Part shown: positions 5,912-9,550 of the stretch, one piece after another
How the letters are laid out: the number at the start of each line of letters is the position of its first letter
Position numbering within the stretch: position 1 is the first letter of the stretch
Origin: JBCDBY01 sp039182715
GTDB taxonomy: Bacteria > Planctomycetota > PLA2
Length of the DNA stretch: 9,550 bases
Direction of reading: 5' to 3'
Assembly (NCBI GenBank): GCA_039182715.1
Contig: JBCDBY010000176.1
Coordinates: forward strand, 1 to 9,550
Notes under the pieces: generated by a model
What the model was told of the DNA's origin: nothing
Database searches by the model: none
What the model saw: only the letters and a program-made list of their open reading frames with translations
Position numbers and translations under genes: made by a program

Positions 5912-6650
5912 GGTTCCCGTGACGACCCTGACGAGAAAGCAGCGAGAGATCCAGGAGCGCGAGGGACTGATCCTCGACGTCGCGCGCCGCATGCTCGTCG
6001 AGCGAGGCTATCTCGGTCTCACGATGGACCGCATCGCGCAGGAGATCGAGTACTCCAAAGGCACCGTCTACCAGCACTTCTCCTCGAAGGAGGACGTGCT
6101 CGTCGCCGTCGCGGGCGAGTCGATGAGCAAGCGCGCCGACCTGTTCGAGCGCGCGGCCGCCTACCAGGGCCCTTCGCGCGAGCGGATGTGGGCGATCGGC
6201 GTGGCGGACGACCTCTTCCTGCGCCTCTACCCCAACCACTGGGAGGCGGAGCACATCATTCGCGCCGCCTCGATTCAGTCGAAAGCAACGCGGGAACGGC
6301 TCGTAGGCCTGCATGCCACCGAAATGCGCTGCTTCGGTGCCTGCACCGGCATCCTGCGCGACGCGATCGCGGCCGGCGACCTGCAGGTCGAAGCGGGCGA
6401 AAAGCCGGAGGACATCGCCTTCGGTCTCTGGTCGATGAGCTTCGGCGCCCATTTCATTGCAGCATCCAGCCCCAACCTCGAGGCGAAGGGTATGGGTGAC
6501 ACCGATCGCAGCCTGCGCCGCAACTACAACGCGCTTCTCGACGGATACGGGTGGACGCCCCTCTCCCACGAGACCGACTACACCGCCGCGCAGGACCGCA
6601 TTCTCAGCAAGATTTTCCCGGAGGAAGCCCGCTCGCTCGGGCTCCTGTAA
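5910..6650 (+). CDS. TetR-family transcriptional repressor of the efflux operon
   Basis: This 246-residue regulator has an N-terminal TetR DNA-binding domain. The helix starting ILDVARRMLVERGYLGLT (21-38) leads into the helix-turn-helix TMDRIAQEIEYSKGTVYQHFSSKEDVL (about 38-64), which is well conserved. The C-terminal ligand and dimer domain (about 75-230) is diverged, as usual for the family, and does not reveal the inducer. It is slightly longer than the common 190-220 residues. It precedes an RND adaptor by 29 bases on the same strand and has a perfect palindrome just upstream, so it most likely represses itself and the pump. The start is uncertain. The ATG at 5910 lacks a Shine-Dalgarno and lies in a possible -10 box. 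The GTG at 5919, in frame, would give MTTLTRKQRE and might be leaderless. Either start keeps the whole DNA-binding domain. Confidence 0.9.
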   Translation: MVPVTTLTRKQREIQEREGLILDVARRMLVERGYLGLTMDRIAQEIEYSKGTVYQHFSSKEDVLVAVAGESMSKRADLFERAAAYQGPSRERMWAIGVADDLFLRLYPNHWEAEHIIRAASIQSKATRERLVGLHATEMRCFGACTGILRDAIAAGDLQVEAGEKPEDIAFGLWSMSFGAHFIAASSPNLEAKGMGDTDRSLRRNYNALLDGYGWTPLSHETDYTAAQDRILSKIFPEEARSLGLL

Positions 6651-6679
6651 GGGTCCCCTTTTTTGGAAAGACTTTGACG

Positions 6680-7951
6680 ATGCGTCAATTCATGACTGAC
6701 CGTAGGAACCTTCGCATCGCGTTCGTCCTGGTGGCGATCGCGCTGGTCGTGGTGCTCCCCCGCATGGTGGACGCATCCGCCGAGGCGCAAGGAGGCGACG
6801 AGGCGCCCAGAACGGCGCTGCCGGTGGCGGTCGAAACCGCCCGCACCGAGACCAGCTTCCAGACCCGGCGCGTCTACACCGGTCGCATCGACGCGCGGCG
6901 CGTGGCGCGCGTCGCCTTCGAGCGGGTCGGCCTGCTCGAGTCGGTCGCGGTCGACGAGGGATCGCCCGTCGTCGCCAAGCAGGAGCTCGCCCGTCTCGAC
7001 ATGCGCGGCCTGCAGTACGACCGCAAGAGCGCCGAGGCGGAGCTCGCCGGCGCCCAGGCGAAGCTGCTCGAGATGCGCAACGGCACGCGCAAGGAGACGA
7101 TCCAGGGCGCGCGCAAGGTCGTCGCCGACCTGAAGGCGCAGGTCGACCTCGCGGAGCGCAAGAACAAGCGCCGCCTGGAACTGCGCGACAGTTCCAACCG
7201 CGCGCTCTCCATCGAGGAGATCGAGGAGTCGCAGTTCCAGCTCGCCTCGGTGCGCGCGCAGTACGAGCGCGCGAAGATCACGCTCGAGGAGCTCGAGAAC
7301 GGCACGCGCGTCGAGCAGATTGCCGCGCAGGAAGCGCTCGTGCAGCGCCTCGAGGCGCGCGTCGGCTCCATCGAGCTCGCGATCACCAAGAGCACGCTGC
7401 TCGCGCCGTTCGACGGCACCGTCGCGCAGCGGTTCGCCGACGAGGGCGCGGTCCTCTCCCCCAACCAGCCGATGCTCGAGCTGGTCGAGACGGGCAACCT
7501 CGAGGCGCGGATCGGCCTGCCGCCCGACGAGGCGATGCGCCTCACCATCGGCGACCAAGTCGAGGTGACCGTCGCCGGCCGGACGTTGCCGGCCACGCTC
7601 CGGGCGCGCCACCCGCTCATCGACGAGGCGACGCGCACACAGCTGCACATCTTCCAGCTCGGCGGCGCGCCGAAGCACGTCGTCAAGGGCCAGGTCGCCC
7701 GCCTCGAGCTCGACGTGCGGATCGCGTCGGAAGGCATCTGGGTGCCGCACGCGTCGCTGGTCCGCGCGCCGCGCGGTCTCTGGGCGTGCTACGTCGTCGA
7801 GAACGGCGTCGTCGCGCGCCGCGAAGTGCAGATCGTGCACGCCGACGGTTCGCGCGTCTACGTGCGCGGCACGCTGCGCGACGGTGAGACGGTGATTTCC
7901 AGTGGCGCCCACCGCGTGGTCGAAGGCCAGGCGGTGCGGGTCGAGGGCTAG
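6680..7951 (+). CDS. RND efflux periplasmic adaptor (HlyD/MFP family)
   Basis: This 423-residue adaptor bridges the inner-membrane RND pump to an outer-membrane channel. An N-terminal hydrophobic segment (about 11-27) acts as signal peptide or anchor. There is no lipobox, so it is not a lipoprotein like AcrA. A split lipoyl domain follows (about 66-109, with GLLESVAVDEGSPVVAKQEL, and 236-270, with LAPFDGTVAQRFADEGAVL), interrupted by a long charged alpha-helical hairpin (about 110-235). The motif NGTRxExI occurs twice, at 134-141 and 207-214. The beta-barrel (about 272-350) and membrane-proximal domain (about 350-423) complete the fold. The ATG at 6680 has GGAAAG nine bases upstream; a second in-frame ATG at 6692 is possible. 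The gene ends three bases before the pump gene, so the two are surely cotranscribed. Confidence 0.92.
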   Translation: MRQFMTDRRNLRIAFVLVAIALVVVLPRMVDASAEAQGGDEAPRTALPVAVETARTETSFQTRRVYTGRIDARRVARVAFERVGLLESVAVDEGSPVVAKQELARLDMRGLQYDRKSAEAELAGAQAKLLEMRNGTRKETIQGARKVVADLKAQVDLAERKNKRRLELRDSSNRALSIEEIEESQFQLASVRAQYERAKITLEELENGTRVEQIAAQEALVQRLEARVGSIELAITKSTLLAPFDGTVAQRFADEGAVLSPNQPMLELVETGNLEARIGLPPDEAMRLTIGDQVEVTVAGRTLPATLRARHPLIDEATRTQLHIFQLGGAPKHVVKGQVARLELDVRIASEGIWVPHASLVRAPRGLWACYVVENGVVARREVQIVHADGSRVYVRGTLRDGETVISSGAHRVVEGQAVRVEG

Positions 7952-7954
7952 ACG

Positions 7955-9550
7955 ATGCTCGGTGCGCTCTTCTTCCGCAATCCGCGCCTGCTGATCCTCA
8001 CGCTGGCGATCATCGTCGTCTCCGGCCTGGCGGCCTACAACCTGCTGCCGCGCCGCGAGGACCCGCAGCTCACGGCGCGCTTCGCGATCATTACCACGCC
8101 CTACCCCGGCGCGACCGCGAGCCGGGTCGAGGCGCTGGTCACCGAGAAGCTCGAGGACGCGCTGCGGGAGCGCGACGAGATCAAGGTGATGTACTCGTCG
8201 TCGCGGCCGGGCATCTCGATCATCCAGGTCGACCTGCGCGACGACATCGACGACGTCGATCCGATCTGGTCGCGGCTGCGCGATGAGATCGCGCGCGTGC
8301 CGCTGCCGGACGGCACCGGCACGCCCGATCTCGACGATCTCGACGTCGACGCCTTCGCGCTCATTCTCGGCTTCCGCTGGACCGGCCAGGGCGACGCGCC
8401 GCTGAGCATCATGCAGCGGCTCGCCGAGGACCTGGAGCACCGGCTGCGCAACGTGTCGGGCACGAAGGAGACGCGGCTGTTCGGCATCTCGCCGGAAGAG
8501 GTCCGCGTCGAGATCGACCCGGCGCGCCTCGCCACGCTGGGCCTCTCCACCGAGCGCGTCGCGGCCGCCGTGCGTGCGACCGACTCGAAGGTGAGCGCCG
8601 GGCAGCTGCGCCACGAGGCGACCAACCTGCTCATCGAGGTGGACGGCGAACTCACCTCGCTCGACCGCCTGCGCGACACGCCGCTGCGGTATGGCGCCGG
8701 GGGCGCCGTCGTGCGCCTCGGCGAGATCGCGACGGTCGAACGCGGCCGCCTCGATCCGCCGCCGGAGATCGCGCTGCTCGACGGTGAGCCGGGCGTCTCG
8801 ATCGGCGTGCTCATGCAGCCGCGCGAACGCATCGACCGCTGGTCGGAGCGGTCGCGCGCCGTGATCGACGAGTTCCGCGCGACGCTGCCGAGCGGCGTCA
8901 CGCTGGAGCTGCTTTTCGATCAGAGCACCTACACCGAGCGGCGCTTCGACAACCTGCTCATGAACCTGCTCATGGGCGGCCTGTTCGTCTTCCTCGTGGT
9001 CTTCGTGGTCATGGGCTGGCGCAGCGCCGTGCTGGTCGGGGTCTCGCTGCCGCTGAGCGCGCTCATGGTGCTCTCCGGCATGCGACTCGTCGGCCTGCCC
9101 ATCGAACAGATGAGCGTGACCGGCCTGATCATCGCGCTCGGCCTTCTGATCGACAACGCGATCGTGATGGTCGACGAGGTGCGACACCGCCTGCGGGATG
9201 GAGAAACGGCGGGGACCGCCGTGCGCGGCGCCGTCGACCGGCTCTCGATTCCGCTGCTCGGCTCGACGCTCACGACGACGCTCTCCTTCATGCCGCTCGT
9301 GCTCATGCCCGGTCCCGCCGGCGAGTTCGTCGGCGGCATCGGCCTGAGCGTGATTCTCGCGATCATCAGCTCGTTCCTGCTCGCGCTCACCGTGGTGCCG
9401 GCGCTGACCGGGCTACTGGGCGACGGCAAGCGCGGCGGCCAGCCCGGCTTCCTGCGCAACGGCGTCCAGAGCGAGACGATGCTGGCGCGCTACGACGGCG
9501 TGCTGCGCGTGCTCTTCAAGCACCCCATCCTCGCCGTGCTCTTCGCGCTC
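7955..9550 (+). CDS. RND multidrug efflux permease, N-terminal half
   Basis: The visible 532 residues are the first half of a roughly 1,000-residue proton-driven RND transporter; the gene runs off the right edge without a stop. TM1 spans about 11-31, followed by LPRREDPQ and TTPYPGATASRVEALVTEKLEDAL, the typical start of the first periplasmic porter domain. FDQSTYTERR (321-330) leads into TM2 (about 337-353). TM3 (about 357-376), TM4 (about 389-407), TM5 (about 433-451) and TM6 (about 459-487) follow. TM4 reads LLIDNAIVMVDEV: the Asp pair used for proton relay in AcrB is Asp400-Asn401 here. The family resemblance is to the HAE/multidrug type rather than heavy-metal pumps. The ATG at 7955 lies three bases after the adaptor stop. 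No outer-membrane channel gene is in view; it may follow beyond the window or be encoded elsewhere. The substrate is unknown. Confidence 0.93.
   Translation, partial: MLGALFFRNPRLLILTLAIIVVSGLAAYNLLPRREDPQLTARFAIITTPYPGATASRVEALVTEKLEDALRERDEIKVMYSSSRPGISIIQVDLRDDIDDVDPIWSRLRDEIARVPLPDGTGTPDLDDLDVDAFALILGFRWTGQGDAPLSIMQRLAEDLEHRLRNVSGTKETRLFGISPEEVRVEIDPARLATLGLSTERVAAAVRATDSKVSAGQLRHEATNLLIEVDGELTSLDRLRDTPLRYGAGGAVVRLGEIATVERGRLDPPPEIALLDGEPGVSIGVLMQPRERIDRWSERSRAVIDEFRATLPSGVTLELLFDQSTYTERRFDNLLMNLLMGGLFVFLVVFVVMGWRSAVLVGVSLPLSALMVLSGMRLVGLPIEQMSVTGLIIALGLLIDNAIVMVDEVRHRLRDGETAGTAVRGAVDRLSIPLLGSTLTTTLSFMPLVLMPGPAGEFVGGIGLSVILAIISSFLLALTVVPALTGLLGDGKRGGQPGFLRNGVQSETMLARYDGVLRVLFKHPILAVLFAL

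Noticed and set aside
6578..9187. Antisense open frame of 869 codons opposite the adaptor and RND genes
   Set aside because: Its protein is very rich in His, Asp, Arg and Gln with no recognisable domain. The opposite strand encodes two clear efflux proteins. Such long antisense frames are normal in GC-rich coding DNA.

Overview
This window is GC-rich DNA from a diderm (Gram-negative-type) bacterium. It encodes a lipoprotein with a classic lipobox, an RND efflux pump with its periplasmic adaptor, and a secreted protein built from ExbD/TolR-like modules. FHA-PATAN (DUF4388), PilZ and Ig-like lipoprotein genes in a GC-rich background recall Planctomycetota or Myxococcota-type genomes. That placement is an inference from gene content; there is no rRNA or other taxonomic marker here.

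Layout, left to right. (1) Minus strand, 1-906: the N-terminal 302 residues of a lipoprotein with bacterial Ig-like (Big_5) modules, running off the left edge. (2) 907-1241: a 335-base non-coding interval with three small inverted repeats. (3) Minus strand, 1242-1661: a stand-alone PilZ protein, a probable cyclic-di-GMP receptor. (4) Plus strand, 1765-1848: a complete tRNA-Leu(UAA), followed by a short 14-bp tandem repeat at 1892-1929. (5) Minus strand, 5778 down to 1976: a probable three-gene operon, FHA-PATAN protein, then an acyl-CoA-synthetase-like (ANL) enzyme, then a 563-residue secreted protein with four ExbD/TolR-like modules. The last two genes overlap by ATGA. (6) 5779-5909: a divergent control region with a perfect 8-bp inverted repeat that overlaps a likely promoter. 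(7) Plus strand, 5910 to the right edge: a TetR-family repressor, an RND periplasmic adaptor and the N-terminal half of an RND inner-membrane pump, which form a typical self-regulated efflux operon.

The efflux genes fit a standard model: TetR binds the palindrome and blocks its own transcription and that of the pump until an inducer arrives. The minus-strand operon is less ordinary. It combines a phosphothreonine-reading FHA/PATAN signalling protein, an adenylating enzyme, and a signal-peptide protein that repeats the ExbD periplasmic fold without any membrane anchor. No mobile element, CRISPR array or phage gene is visible. The very long antisense open frames (up to 869 codons) are by-products of high GC content.
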